NCBI RefSeq assembly: GCF_000739735.1
Contig: NZ_BBJF01000020.1
Coordinates: 1 to 64,000, forward strand
DNA length: 64,000 nt
Source of the DNA: Paraburkholderia ginsengisoli NBRC 100965
GTDB taxonomy: Bacteria > Pseudomonadota > Gammaproteobacteria > Burkholderiales > Burkholderiaceae
Direction: 5' to 3'
Part shown: positions 46,089-55,123 of the stretch, one piece after another
How positions within the stretch are numbered: the first letter of the stretch is position 1
Layout of the letters: the number at the start of each line of letters is the position of its first letter
The notes under the pieces: model-generated
Database searches by the model: none
What the model saw: only the letters and a program-made list of their open reading frames with translations
What the model was told of the DNA's origin: nothing
Translations under genes and position numbers: made by a program

Positions 46089-46814
46089 ATGAGCACCACC
46101 CCGGTTTCCCCTTCCCCCACGCCTGCTTCGGCATCGCTAACGCTGCGCTGGCTCGGCAACGAATCCTACGAAGCCAGTTTCGACGCGATGCGCGCATTCA
46201 CCGACGCGCGCACGGTCGACACCCCCGACGAAATCTGGCTGGTCGAACATCCCCCCGTCTTCACCCTTGGCCAGGCCGGCGATCCGTCGCACCTGCTGGC
46301 CGCCGACAGTGGCATCCCGCTGGTCAAGGTCGATCGCGGCGGGCAGATCACGTATCACGGCCCCGGTCAGGTGGTCGCCTATCTGCTCCTCGATTTACGG
46401 CGTCGCAAGCTGATGGTGCGCGAGATGGTCACGCGGATCGAGCAGGCCGTGATCGACACCCTGGCGGCGTATAATCTCGCCGGAGAACGCAAGGCGGGCG
46501 CCCCCGGCATTTACGTGGCGCCGGGTCCCAACGCTGGGCTACACGCCGGCGCCAAGATTGCGGCGCTCGGTTTGAAAATCCGCAACGGCTGCAGCTATCA
46601 CGGCGTGAGCCTGAATGTGAAGATGGATCTGCGGCCGTTTCTGGCCATCAATCCGTGCGGCTACGCGGGGCTCGAAACGGTCGACATGGCAACGCTCGGC
46701 GTCGCCGCCGGCTGGGACGACGTGGCCCGTACCCTTGCAGCACGCCTCACCGCAAACCTCGACGGCAGTCCCGCGGCCGTCGCCCAACCACAGGCCGGTG
46801 CGCTCACCGCCTGA
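46089..46814 (+). CDS. lipB: Octanoyltransferase LipB
   Basis: A 241-residue lipoyl(octanoyl) transferase that moves octanoate from acyl carrier protein to lipoyl domains. The signature RGGQITYHGPGQ is at about residues 84-95. The catalytic Lys is in GAKIAALG and the catalytic Cys in INPCGYAGL. A Pro/Ser-rich N-terminal extension of about 15 residues and an Ala-rich C-terminal tail are added to the core. lipA follows 13 bases later. Confidence 0.95.
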   Translation: MSTTPVSPSPTPASASLTLRWLGNESYEASFDAMRAFTDARTVDTPDEIWLVEHPPVFTLGQAGDPSHLLAADSGIPLVKVDRGGQITYHGPGQVVAYLLLDLRRRKLMVREMVTRIEQAVIDTLAAYNLAGERKAGAPGIYVAPGPNAGLHAGAKIAALGLKIRNGCSYHGVSLNVKMDLRPFLAINPCGYAGLETVDMATLGVAAGWDDVARTLAARLTANLDGSPAAVAQPQAGALTA

Positions 46815-46827
46815 CTGGACCGAACGA

Positions 46828-47835
46828 ATGACTGACGTTACCGCGAACCTCGCAGCTTCCCCCGCGCCCGAAGGCGTGCCGGCTTCCGCCGCCGCTTACG
46901 ACGCCACCGCGAAGCAGAAGGCGCAAGCCAAGACTGCCCGCATCCCGATCAAGATCGTCCCGATTGAAAAGCTGAAGAAGCCGGACTGGATTCGCGTCAA
47001 GGCGGCCACCGGCAATTCGCGTTTCTACGAAATCAAGCAGATCCTGCGCGAACACAACCTGCACACGGTATGTGAGGAAGCGAGCTGCCCGAACATCGGC
47101 GAGTGCTTCGGCAAGGGCACCGCGACCTTCATGATCATGGGCGACAAGTGCACGCGCCGCTGCCCGTTCTGCGACGTCGGCCACGGCCGTCCCGACCCGC
47201 TCGATCCGGAAGAACCGGGCAACCTCGCGCGCACCATCGCCGCGCTGAAGCTGAAGTACGTGGTGATCACGAGCGTCGACCGTGACGATCTGCGCGATGG
47301 CGGCGCTGCGCACTTCGTCGAATGTATTCGGCAGACGCGCGAGTTGTCGCCGGAAACGCGCATCGAAATTCTGACGCCGGACTTCCGCGGCCGTCTGGAT
47401 CGCGCGATCGGCATTCTGAACGCCGCGCCGCCCGATGTGATGAACCACAACCTCGAAACGGTGCCGCGTCTGTACAAGGAAGCGCGTCCGGGCTCGGACT
47501 ACGCGCATTCGCTGAAGCTGCTGAAGGACTTCAAGGCGCTGCATCCTGATGTCGCCACCAAGTCCGGCCTGATGGTCGGCCTCGGCGAAACCGAGGAAGA
47601 GATTCTGCAAGTGATGCGCGATCTGCGCGAGCACAACGTGGATATGCTGACGATTGGCCAGTACTTGCAGCCGTCGGAGCATCATCTGCCGGTGCGCTCG
47701 TACGTGCATCCGGACACCTTCAAGATGTACGAGGAAGAAGCGTACAAGATGGGCTTCACGCATGCGGCGGTTGGCGCGATGGTCCGTTCGAGCTACCACG
47801 CCGATTTGCAGGCGCATGGAGCGGGCGTGGTCTGA
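46828..47835 (+). CDS. lipA: Lipoyl synthase LipA
   Basis: A 335-residue radical-SAM enzyme that inserts two sulfurs into octanoyl chains to make lipoate. The auxiliary cluster cysteines are in CEEASCPNIGEC and the radical-SAM cluster in CTRRCPFC. The C-terminal RSSY motif supplies the serine ligand. The start at 46828 was chosen over the longer frame because it begins a typical family N-terminus and follows the lipB stop directly. A strong terminator lies downstream. Confidence 0.96.
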   Translation: MTDVTANLAASPAPEGVPASAAAYDATAKQKAQAKTARIPIKIVPIEKLKKPDWIRVKAATGNSRFYEIKQILREHNLHTVCEEASCPNIGECFGKGTATFMIMGDKCTRRCPFCDVGHGRPDPLDPEEPGNLARTIAALKLKYVVITSVDRDDLRDGGAAHFVECIRQTRELSPETRIEILTPDFRGRLDRAIGILNAAPPDVMNHNLETVPRLYKEARPGSDYAHSLKLLKDFKALHPDVATKSGLMVGLGETEEEILQVMRDLREHNVDMLTIGQYLQPSEHHLPVRSYVHPDTFKMYEEEAYKMGFTHAAVGAMVRSSYHADLQAHGAGVV

Positions 47836-47865
47836 GAGTTTTAGTCCGCTGCTTCTCAAGTGTTC

Positions 47866-47899
47866 AAAAAAAGCCCGCACGTGCTGCGGGCTTTTTTTT
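47866..47899 (+). terminator. Intrinsic terminator after lipA
   Basis: A perfect stem with AAGCCCGCA pairing TGCGGGCTT, extended by A/T pairs, is followed by eight T residues. The A-run on the other side makes it usable for the converging MarR gene as well. Confidence 0.93.
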
Positions 47900-47922
47900 G
47901 GGCACGCCACTAGATCAACGCG

Positions 47923-48423
47923 TCACTCGCCGGACTTCGTGCCCTCGCGCTGGGCAGACGCGCGAAACGCATCGACCAGTTTGTCGACGATACGATCGAG
48001 CGCCGCGTGCTCGTCGTCGCTCAGCACCGATAACAATTCCGCTTCCAAAGCCTGCCCCAGTTCGTCGCTGCTCGCGCGCGTGCGCTTGCCGGCCGTCGTC
48101 GGCCAGAGCTGGAAGTGACGCGCATCGCCCGGATGGATGGTTCGCCGTACCTGTTTACGCTCGATCAGATCCGCCAAAAGCTTCGAGAGCAGCGTCTTCT
48201 CGATCAAGGTCTGCTCCCGCACGGCAGTCGCCGTGATTCCCGGCGCATCGCAGATGATCCGCAACACGCGCAGCGAACGCACGTCGAAGCCGCACGCCGG
48301 TTTGTACACCGCATTGGCACGGCTGATCATCTCGCTCTTGATCAGATCCAGCTTGAACGTGAGGTAGCGCGCGAACTTCATGTCTTCGGCGACGGCGCTG
48401 GATTTGGGCTTTGCAGGTGGCAT
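47923..48423 (-). CDS. MarR family transcriptional regulator
   Basis: A 166-residue MarR-type repressor counted from 48423 (MPPAKPKSSAVAEDMKFARYL). The winged-helix region includes FDVRSLRVLRIICDAPGITATAVREQ, then LLSKLLADLIERKQVRRTI and the wing HPGDARHFQLWPT. The C-terminal helix dimerises. A frame extending to 48495 exists but has no better start. It is divergent from the M20 amidohydrolase gene, with a palindromic operator candidate between them. The ligand is probably the amidohydrolase substrate or a relative, as inference. Confidence 0.85.
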   Translation of the reverse strand: MPPAKPKSSAVAEDMKFARYLTFKLDLIKSEMISRANAVYKPACGFDVRSLRVLRIICDAPGITATAVREQTLIEKTLLSKLLADLIERKQVRRTIHPGDARHFQLWPTTAGKRTRASSDELGQALEAELLSVLSDDEHAALDRIVDKLVDAFRASAQREGTKSGE

Positions 48424-48555
48424 ACCGCTTCGGATTTTCCGCTCAGGTTGGGCAAAAGGCGTTACCCGGGTGGCGCGCAAGGCCGCCCAGGTCACCTGGA
48501 TGATAGACGAAGCCTGGCCACGACACTATCCGCGTGCATCCGTCCGTAAAACCAC

Positions 48556-48574
48556 TAGTTGAAATTTGCAACTA
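48556..48574. promoter_or_regulatory. Candidate MarR operator
   Basis: TAGTTG and CAACTA form 6-bp inverted arms around a 7-base AT-rich spacer. It sits in the 231-base gap between the divergent marR-like and amidohydrolase genes and has the size and spacing of MarR-family sites. Confidence 0.5.
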
Positions 48575-48654
48575 TTGAAGTATCTTCCGGTAATGAGATC
48601 CGGCTCGCGGCGGCGAGAGGATTCCACGTTCATCATGTTTCTAGGGATGCTGGC

Positions 48655-49809
48655 ATGCAGACAAATGTGGAGTGGGGTGCGCTCGCGGAATCGATGCGGA
48701 CGTGGCGGCGGGACATTCACCGGCATCCGGAGCTGGGATTTCACGAGCATCGCACGGCCGAACTGGTCGCCGGGCTACTGAGCGGTTGGGACATCGAAGT
48801 TCATACCGGCGTGGGCGGCACCGGCGTGGTCGGCACGATCCGGGGCACGCAGGGCGCGGGGCCGTCGATCGGCTTGCGCGCCGACATGGATGCGCTGCCG
48901 ATGCAGGAGAAGGGCACCGTCGAGCATCGCTCGACGCATGACAACGTATTCCACGGCTGCGGTCACGATGGCCACACGGCGATCCTGTTGGGCGTCGCGC
49001 AGCATCTGTCGGCGCATCGCGCGTTTCGCGGTACCGTCCACCTGATCTTCCAGCCTGCCGAGGAAACGCTGCGCGGCGGCTCGGAGATGATCCGCGACGG
49101 TCTTTTCGAGCGCTTTCATTGCGACGAAATCTACGCACTGCATAACAACAACGCGTTGCCCGCGGGCAAGGTCGGCGTGCGTAGCGGCGCGATCCTGTCG
49201 GCCTGCGATCTATTTCGGATCAACATTCAGGGCGTCGGCAGCCACGCCGCGATGCCGCACCGTTCGGTCGATCCGCTGATGATCGGCGCGGCCATCGTGC
49301 AATCGATCCAGAGCATCGTCAGCCGTAATATCGATCCGCTCGATACGGCAGTCGTCAGCGTCTGCAAGTTCATCGCCGGGACCGCGATCAACGTGATCCC
49401 GGACACTGCGTTGCTGGAAGGCACCGTGCGCACACTGTCGGTCGCCGCGCAGGAACTGACGCTGAAGCGCCTGCGCGATATTTGCGACGGCGCGGCGCGC
49501 ATGTATGGATGCACGGTCGAGTTCGAGCACTTGCAGAGCTCGCCGCCCACCGTCAACACGCCCGAGCAGACCGAGGTCGTGCGGGTGGCTGCGGAACACG
49601 TGCTCGGCGCCGACAACGTAATTGCCGAGGTGGCGCCGCTGATGGCGTCCGAAGACTTCGCGTTCATGCTGCAGCAGCGCCCGGGTTCGTACTTCTTCCT
49701 CGGTCACGACGGCTTGACGTGCCATCACCCGGAATTCGATTTCGACGACGACACGGCGCCTGCGGGCGCGGCGGTGTTCGTCGAGATCGTGCGGCGTCGG
49801 CTGGGTTGA
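48655..49809 (+). CDS. M20 family metallo-amidohydrolase (hippurate hydrolase/aminoacylase-like)
   Basis: A 384-residue M20D peptidase-family amidohydrolase, counted from 48655 with AGGGA upstream. Metal ligands are in GLRADMDALP, in the FHGCGHDGH cluster, in the FQPAEE glutamate pair, and in later His residues (HAAMPH and CHHPEF). Enzymes of this group remove the acyl group from N-acyl amino acids such as hippurate or indole-3-acetyl conjugates. It is followed 36 bases later by an MFS transporter, so uptake and hydrolysis of one compound are likely paired. Confidence 0.9.
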   Translation: MQTNVEWGALAESMRTWRRDIHRHPELGFHEHRTAELVAGLLSGWDIEVHTGVGGTGVVGTIRGTQGAGPSIGLRADMDALPMQEKGTVEHRSTHDNVFHGCGHDGHTAILLGVAQHLSAHRAFRGTVHLIFQPAEETLRGGSEMIRDGLFERFHCDEIYALHNNNALPAGKVGVRSGAILSACDLFRINIQGVGSHAAMPHRSVDPLMIGAAIVQSIQSIVSRNIDPLDTAVVSVCKFIAGTAINVIPDTALLEGTVRTLSVAAQELTLKRLRDICDGAARMYGCTVEFEHLQSSPPTVNTPEQTEVVRVAAEHVLGADNVIAEVAPLMASEDFAFMLQQRPGSYFFLGHDGLTCHHPEFDFDDDTAPAGAAVFVEIVRRRLG

Positions 49810-49845
49810 ACGCGCGCGCTTATCACATCCTCAAGGAGAGCAGCA

Positions 49846-51174
49846 ATGTCCGCTAACCCCCAGCCATCGCCGGCGATGGTGAGAAAGGTGGTGATTGCCT
49901 CCATTCTCGGCAATGCTTTCGAGTGGTTTGACTTCGCGATCTACGGGCTGTTCGCGGCGACGATCGCGCGCCTGTATTTCCCCGCCGACAACCCGCTTGC
50001 GTCGCTGATGCTGACACTGGCGACCTTCGGGATCGGGTTCGCCGTGCGTCCGCTCGGCGGCGTGCTGCTCGGCTTGTACGGCGACCGGGTCGGGCGCAAG
50101 AAGGCGCTGTCGGTCACGATTGTGTTGATGGCGCTCGGCACCGGCATGATCGGTCTATTGCCGACCTACGCCGCGATCGGCGTTGCCGCGCCGATTCTGA
50201 TGGTGCTGGCGCGGATGATTCAGGGCATTTCCGCGGGCGGCGAGTTTAGCGGCGCGACCACGATGCTGGTCGAGTTCGCGCCCGCTCAACGCCGCGGCTT
50301 CTTCGGCAGTTTCCAGATGTGCTCACAGGCGCTGGCATTTTCGCTCGGTGCGGCGGTGGCGTACCTGCTGACGACGCAGCTGAACGCCGCCCAACTGGAA
50401 ACGTGGGGCTGGCGTCTGCCGTTTCTGTTCGGCATCCTGATTGGTCCGGTGGGCTGGATCATCCGCTCGAAGGTGGATGAGTCGCCGGAGTTTCTTGCGT
50501 ATCGACGCAGCGCCGCGAGCACGTCGGAGAAAGCCGCGCGCACGCCGTTGCGCGACCTGCTGCGCAAGTATCCACGCGAGATGATCTCCAGCACGGGCAT
50601 TTGCGTGGTGGGCACGGTCTCCGCGTACGTGTTCGTGTTCTTCCTGCCGATCTTCGCGAAGCAGCGGCTCGGCATTGCGGCGGCGGACGCCAATCTTGCC
50701 ACCTTCGTCGGAACCGCCGTGATCCTGCTGGTCTGTCCGCTGGCCGGTCATCTGTCCGACCGCTACGGACGCAAGGCGGTGCTGCTCCCGGGGATGTTCG
50801 GCTATGGCGTGGCCGCGTGGTTCTTCTTCCATTACTTCATCGCTGCGCCGTCGTTCCAGTCGCTGTTGCTCCTGCAAGTGGGTGTGTCGTTCTTCATGAG
50901 CTTTATCTGGGCGCCTGTGCCGATCGTGCTAACCGAAGTGTTTCCGGTCGGCGTGCGCTCGACTGGCGCGGCGCTCACGTACAACCTGGCCGTGCTGCTG
51001 TTCGGCGGGCTGGCGCCCTTCGTCAACACGTGGCTCGTCAAAGTGACGGGCAGCAATGCCGCGCCGCTGTACTACGTGCTGTTCAGCCTGTTGATCGGCG
51101 TGGTGAGCACGCTGCTGCTGCCACAAACCGGCGGCGGCAGGATGGATGCGCGGGCGGTGTCGCAGGTGCGTTAG
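49846..51174 (+). CDS. MFS transporter (metabolite:H+ symporter, ProP/ShiA-like)
   Basis: A 442-residue transporter with 12 predicted membrane segments. The MHS-subfamily N-terminus reads ILGNAFEWFDFAIYGLFA. The loop 2-3 motif is GDRVGRKKAL, its second copy is SDRYGRKAVL, and RMIQGISAGGEFSGA is present. The subfamily carries organic acids, betaines or shikimate-like compounds with protons. AAGGAGAG lies six to seven bases before the start. Its partner is the M20 amidohydrolase gene just upstream. Confidence 0.91.
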   Translation: MSANPQPSPAMVRKVVIASILGNAFEWFDFAIYGLFAATIARLYFPADNPLASLMLTLATFGIGFAVRPLGGVLLGLYGDRVGRKKALSVTIVLMALGTGMIGLLPTYAAIGVAAPILMVLARMIQGISAGGEFSGATTMLVEFAPAQRRGFFGSFQMCSQALAFSLGAAVAYLLTTQLNAAQLETWGWRLPFLFGILIGPVGWIIRSKVDESPEFLAYRRSAASTSEKAARTPLRDLLRKYPREMISSTGICVVGTVSAYVFVFFLPIFAKQRLGIAAADANLATFVGTAVILLVCPLAGHLSDRYGRKAVLLPGMFGYGVAAWFFFHYFIAAPSFQSLLLLQVGVSFFMSFIWAPVPIVLTEVFPVGVRSTGAALTYNLAVLLFGGLAPFVNTWLVKVTGSNAAPLYYVLFSLLIGVVSTLLLPQTGGGRMDARAVSQVR

Positions 51175-51335
51175 CGGCTGCATGAGCGTTGCGCGCGGAT
51201 GTCCGGATGGGGGCGAAGCACGCTGACATGTGGCCGCTGCGGTCGGACATCTGCACGCGTGAATTGAACGTAGGTCGGGCAATGCGGGCACTACGGCGCG
51301 CCGCTGCCGATGCCAGCGCTTTCGCGGCATGCTAT

Positions 51336-51470
51336 CTAGCGCAGATACCGAGCGAGCAGCATGCAGATCGACGAAATGGTGCCGCCGATAATCGAGAACG
51401 GAATCATGGCGTCGATGATGCGGTCGCGCACCGCCGGGTTCTCGATGACGTAGTCAATCAGATTAGGCAT
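51336..51470 (-). CDS. 44-residue membrane protein, uncharacterised
   Basis: A short gene from ATG at 51470 to TAG at 51336, preceded by GGGAGA at good spacing. The product begins MPNLIDYVIENPAVRDRIID and ends with one hydrophobic helix (MIPFSIIGGTISSICMLLAR) and a basic tail. This is the layout of a small inner-membrane protein with an amphipathic N-terminal half. It follows the 148-residue membrane-protein gene by 59 bases on the same strand. I do not recognise a family. Coding status is supported by the start signal and chemistry only. Confidence 0.5.
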   Translation of the reverse strand: MPNLIDYVIENPAVRDRIIDAMIPFSIIGGTISSICMLLARYLR

Positions 51471-51529
51471 GACGGTCTCCCTGTGAGAATCTGTGTGTCG
51501 AAAAGTATGGCGCCGTGTCTATCAATTAA

Positions 51530-51976
51530 TTAGGTTAACGAATAGTGAGATACGGAGTATGTCGCGGCGATGATCGCGGTCATGATCGCGGATGCCCACA
51601 TCGGTTTTCTGTCGGGCGCTTCGTCGGCGTATGGACTGGGCGAGCGAAGCGTCGGATCGGCGGCGCCGAGCGAGACGACCACGGACGCGGCCACGATCAC
51701 AATGCCATGGCAGAGCAGCCCGGCCAGCATCAACGCCCGTGCGCCGTCGGACGACGCGTCGCCCAGGGCGGCGCCGATCTCATAACACGCGCTAGCGCAC
51801 ATCGAAATGACGACCCGGAGAAGCTGGCCGTCTTGCAGCGAGCGCTTCGTGATGCCTTTCGACACGGGCCGGGAAAAGCGCGACAGCTTTAGCAGAGGCA
51901 GCAGTGCAATCGGTGCGAACACCGGCACACCGACGTTAAAGAGTAACCAGCTCAGGCGGCTGAGAAGGGCGACCAT
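51530..51976 (-). CDS. Uncharacterised small integral membrane protein
   Basis: A 148-residue protein with about four hydrophobic segments: residues 7-29 (LSWLLFNVGVPVFAPIALLPL), 53-70, 81-103 (MLAGLLCHGIVIVAASVVVSL) and 125-140. The loops carry a basic patch (SRPVSKGITKRS) and a polar SPSPYADEAPDRKP linker. I do not recognise the family. No clear Shine-Dalgarno is present before the ATG, so the start is uncertain. The 44-residue gene follows, and together they may form a two-gene unit. Confidence 0.55.
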   Translation of the reverse strand: MVALLSRLSWLLFNVGVPVFAPIALLPLLKLSRFSRPVSKGITKRSLQDGQLLRVVISMCASACYEIGAALGDASSDGARALMLAGLLCHGIVIVAASVVVSLGAADPTLRSPSPYADEAPDRKPMWASAIMTAIIAATYSVSHYSLT

Positions 51977-52304
51977 AGGGGATGCAAAGCGTGGGCAACA
52001 CGGAGATCATCCGGTTGTGGACAGGTCGCGGTCAGTCTGCCGAATGGCCAGCTTGCGCAAGGGCATCGCGGCCGGGCATCATTTGCTGAAGCAGCTTCGC
52101 TCTCCAGCGCTTCAGCAAGAGCGTGACCCACGTCGCGGCCCATTTGAAGATACCTCCGCCGCAACTACAACCGCGACCACACAACCGCAGCCGGCAGATT
52201 ACAAGGCCCATATTTAAAAGCACAAAATTACAATAAGGCAGAAATGTGCAACACTACTGTCATATACGCCCCGGTGCCAATTCGCGCGGCATGCGGTTCG
52301 GGTT
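51977..52304. other. Intergenic region, 328 bases, with inverted repeat
   Basis: This divergent gap lies between the 148-residue membrane-protein gene and the Na/Pi-transporter-like gene. It contains the inverted repeat at 52083-52118 and an AT-rich patch near 52208-52250 that likely holds the transporter promoter. A minus-strand frame (52032-52223) with a plausible helix exists but has no ribosome binding site, so I do not call it. Confidence 0.45.
52083..52118. repeat. 10-bp inverted repeat
   Basis: TTGCTGAAGC and GCTTCAGCAA are perfect complementary arms separated by 16 bases. There is no T-run, so it is more likely an operator or an RNA hairpin than a terminator. Confidence 0.5.
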
Positions 52305-54002
52305 ATGGCAGCAGGAACGGATGCGCAGTGCTTTATGTTGATTCTCCTTAATCTTCTGGCCGGCGTCGCGCTCCTCGTGTGGGGCTCGCACATTGTGCGC
52401 ACCGGCATCCTGCGGGTGCTCGGCGCCGATCTGCGCGGCGTGCTGGGGCGTAGCACCAGTAGTCGGTGGCGAGCGTTCCTGTCGGGCGTTGGCGTGACGA
52501 GTCTCGTGCAGAGTAGCAATGCGACCGCGGTGATCGTCACGTCGTTCGCGGCTCAAGGGCTCCTGCCGCTCACCAGCGGTCTCACGATCATGCTCGGTGC
52601 CGACGTCGGCACCGCGCTGATGGCGCGAGTCCTCACCCTCGATCTCTCGTGGCTGTCACCGATCCTGATCTTGGTCGGTGTGCCGCTGTTCCTGTCGCGA
52701 AAGCAGACGCGCGTTGGCCAGGCCGGCCGTACGCTGATCGGACTCGGCCTGATCCTGCTGGCGTTGCATCTGATTGTCGAAGCCGCGCAGCCGATGATGC
52801 AAGGCGCCGGCGTACGCGTGATGTTCGGCGCGTTGACCGGCGACACGATGCTCGACGCGCTGGTCGGCGCGGCCTTCGCGATCGTCTCCTATTCGAGCCT
52901 CGCCGCGGTTCTGCTGACGGCGACGCTCGCGTCTTCCGGCGTGATTTCGCTAAAGGTCGCGTTGTGCCTCGTGATCGGCGCGAATCTGGGCAGCGGCTTG
53001 CTGGCGCTGTTCGGCACCATCGCGCAGAACGCCGCCGCGCGGCGGCTCGCGCTAGGCAGCTTCGCGTTCAAGCTGGCCGGCGCGTTGCTGATTCTGCCGT
53101 TTGCGCCGCTGCTCGCGCGCGGCCTGCCGGTGCTGATCGCGAATCCGCGTGAAGCCACCGTGGGCTTCCACCTGATCTACAACACGCTGCGCTGCTGTGC
53201 GTGTCTGTCGCTGGTCGATCCGGTGGCGCGCATTTGCGCACGCGTGCTGCCCGACCGGCCGCAGCCGAACGGCGAGCTGCGGCCGCTGCATCTGGACACC
53301 GCCGCATTGTCCACGCCGGCGCTGGCGCTCGCGCATGCCGCGCGCGAGGTGCTGCGCATCGGAGATATCGTGCGCACGATGCTCGACAATGTCGCGGACC
53401 TCATCCATCACAACAACCTGGAGAAGGCGCGCGAAACCGTCCGCATGGACGATGACGTGGACGAGCTGTACGCCGCGGTCAAAAACTATCTGACGCTGAT
53501 CTCGCGCGAACAGCTCGACGAAGCCGACAGCCGCCGCTGGACCGACATCATTTCGCTGACGATCAATCTCGAGCACGCAGGCGACATTATCGAGCGGATC
53601 GTCGGGGACATCGAGGAAAAGAAGATCGCGCACCGTCTGTCGTTCTCGGAGGAAGGGCTCGGAGAACTGGACGACTTGCAGGCACGCCTCGTCAGCAATC
53701 TGCAACTGGGGCTGTCGGTGTTTCTGAACAATGATCTGCGTTGCGCCGAACGGCTCCTCGCCGAGAAGGAGCGCTTCCGCGATCTGGAGCGCGCGTATTC
53801 GTACCGGCATCTGGACAGGCTTGCCGGGCAAAGCTTGCGGAGCATCGAAACCAGCGCATTGCATCTGGATCTGATCAGCGACATGAAGCGGCTCAATTCG
53901 CTGTTTTGCTCGACCGCCTATCCGGTGCTCGATGCCGCCGGCGCGCTGCACGACACGCGCTTGCGCAAGCGCTCGCTCGATACGATGTACGTGAAGGAAT
54001 AG
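52305..54002 (+). CDS. Na/Pi cotransporter family protein with PhoU-like domain
   Basis: A 565-residue membrane protein. The N-terminal two thirds contain the duplicated NptA/Na-Pi-cotransporter repeats (GVGVTSLVQSSNATAVIVTSFAAQG with the QSSNA motif; second copy VSYSSLAAVLLTATLASSG) and about eight membrane segments. The C-terminal 200 residues are a soluble, helical PhoU-like domain (IVRTMLDNVADLI, ISLTINLEHAGDIIERI). The family takes up phosphate or senses it. The frame begins at an ATG at 52305; the Met at codon 11 (MLILLNLLAG) is an alternative start. Confidence 0.88.
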   Translation: MAAGTDAQCFMLILLNLLAGVALLVWGSHIVRTGILRVLGADLRGVLGRSTSSRWRAFLSGVGVTSLVQSSNATAVIVTSFAAQGLLPLTSGLTIMLGADVGTALMARVLTLDLSWLSPILILVGVPLFLSRKQTRVGQAGRTLIGLGLILLALHLIVEAAQPMMQGAGVRVMFGALTGDTMLDALVGAAFAIVSYSSLAAVLLTATLASSGVISLKVALCLVIGANLGSGLLALFGTIAQNAAARRLALGSFAFKLAGALLILPFAPLLARGLPVLIANPREATVGFHLIYNTLRCCACLSLVDPVARICARVLPDRPQPNGELRPLHLDTAALSTPALALAHAAREVLRIGDIVRTMLDNVADLIHHNNLEKARETVRMDDDVDELYAAVKNYLTLISREQLDEADSRRWTDIISLTINLEHAGDIIERIVGDIEEKKIAHRLSFSEEGLGELDDLQARLVSNLQLGLSVFLNNDLRCAERLLAEKERFRDLERAYSYRHLDRLAGQSLRSIETSALHLDLISDMKRLNSLFCSTAYPVLDAAGALHDTRLRKRSLDTMYVKE

Positions 54003-54009
54003 GCGCGAC

Positions 54010-54780
54010 CTAAGCGAGAACGATGTGCGCGAGCTTCTTTTTCAACGTGGCGAAGCCGGCCGCTTCGGCCGCTTTTTTGTTGGTCACGAGCACGTCGATC
54101 CGCTCCGCCGGACAGTACGAGATGCGGCTGCGCTGCCCGATCTTGCTGTAATCGGCGAGGATTGCGACGCGGTCGGCGTTGGCGACCATCGCGCGCGCCA
54201 CTTCGGTTTCCGCGCGATCGTAATTGGTCGCGCCATGCCGGTGATCGATGCCGACCGGCGACAGCAGCGCCAGGTCCGCGCGATAGCGCTGGATGTCGAG
54301 CACGGTGGTCGCGCCGGTGGTCGCCATCGCGCGGTCGCTGATCGTACCGCCGAGCAGGATGACTTCGTTGGCGGCTTCGGCTTGCTCGTGCGCGCCGCGC
54401 ATTTTCAGCGCAACGTCGATCGAATTCGTAATGATGGTCAGATTCGCCAGTTTCGCCAGCTGTTCGGCGAGCGCCGCGGTGGTGGTGCCCGCGTCGACGA
54501 AAAGCGTCTGGCCGCTCGCGATCAAACCGACAGCGGCTTTCGCGATCGCCGTTTTGGATTTGACGCGCGTCTGGGCGCGCTCGGCGATCGGCGCTTCTTC
54601 GGCGGGCTTGAGCGCGCCGCCGTGCACGCGCCGCAGCTCACCGAGCGCTTCGAGGTCGAGCAGATCGCGCCGCACGGTTTCGCGCGACACGCCGAGGTCC
54701 GCCATGATCCGCTCGGTCGACACACGTTGCAGCGTGGACAGCAACGCGCGAATTCGCTGATGACGGTCTTCCTGCCACAT
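54010..54780 (-). CDS. DeoR/GlpR family transcriptional regulator
   Basis: A 256-residue DeoR-type repressor. The N-terminal HTH is RIRALLSTLQRVSTERIMADLGVSRETVRRDLLDLE. The sensor domain has the ribose-isomerase-like fold (TLFVDAGTTTAALAEQLA, TNSIDVALKM, LLGGTISDRAM, SPVGIDHRHGATNYD). The neighbour across the divergent gap is ugpQ, which yields glycerol 3-phosphate, so a GlpR-like role is plausible. Its stop is 8 bases from the converging transporter gene. Confidence 0.9.
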   Translation of the reverse strand: MWQEDRHQRIRALLSTLQRVSTERIMADLGVSRETVRRDLLDLEALGELRRVHGGALKPAEEAPIAERAQTRVKSKTAIAKAAVGLIASGQTLFVDAGTTTAALAEQLAKLANLTIITNSIDVALKMRGAHEQAEAANEVILLGGTISDRAMATTGATTVLDIQRYRADLALLSPVGIDHRHGATNYDRAETEVARAMVANADRVAILADYSKIGQRSRISYCPAERIDVLVTNKKAAEAAGFATLKKKLAHIVLA

Positions 54781-55123
54781 GCTTTATCCTGGGACGAGAG
54801 CGCGCATGGATTGCCGCGATGCACGCGGACATGCTGGGCACGGAGGGTGTCCGGACGCATGCCAAGCGTACTACTTTAGCCCGTTCGTGTTGCAGTTCTT
54901 TGGCAACTTGCAACTTTGTGTATTTCAGTTCGACCGCTGCAAAGTGCCTCGCCGCACGCTTCGTCATCCTGACAACGTTGTTACGACTCCAGGCGCAATC
55001 GACGCCCGCGCGATACGCCGGACTATCGCCTGCTTCGCACAGGCGCGATACTACGCGCGGGACTCGCGCATGATGCTGCACGCCGCGAGCCGACCAACCG
55101 CTCTATCTGAAAGGTAACGAGAC
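54781..55123. other. Divergent regulatory region between glpR-like gene and ugpQ, 343 bases
   Basis: No gene is visible. Inverted arms GTTGCA and TGCAAC (54889-54914) and TTCG-containing stretches could be regulator sites, but none matches a known GlpR consensus well enough to name. Promoters for both flanking genes must lie here. Confidence 0.45.
54889..54914. repeat. Inverted repeat, possible regulator site
   Basis: GTTGCA and TGCAAC arms, 6 bp each, with a 14-base spacer, lie in the gap between the DeoR-family gene and ugpQ. The short arms make this a weak candidate. Confidence 0.3.

Noticed and set aside
52032..52223. Minus-strand small frame with a basic amphipathic helix (TLLLKRWRAKLLQQ)
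   Set aside because: No Shine-Dalgarno and a Cys/Gly-rich odd N-terminus; the helix is largely the translation of the inverted repeat at 52083-52118. Conservation data would be needed.
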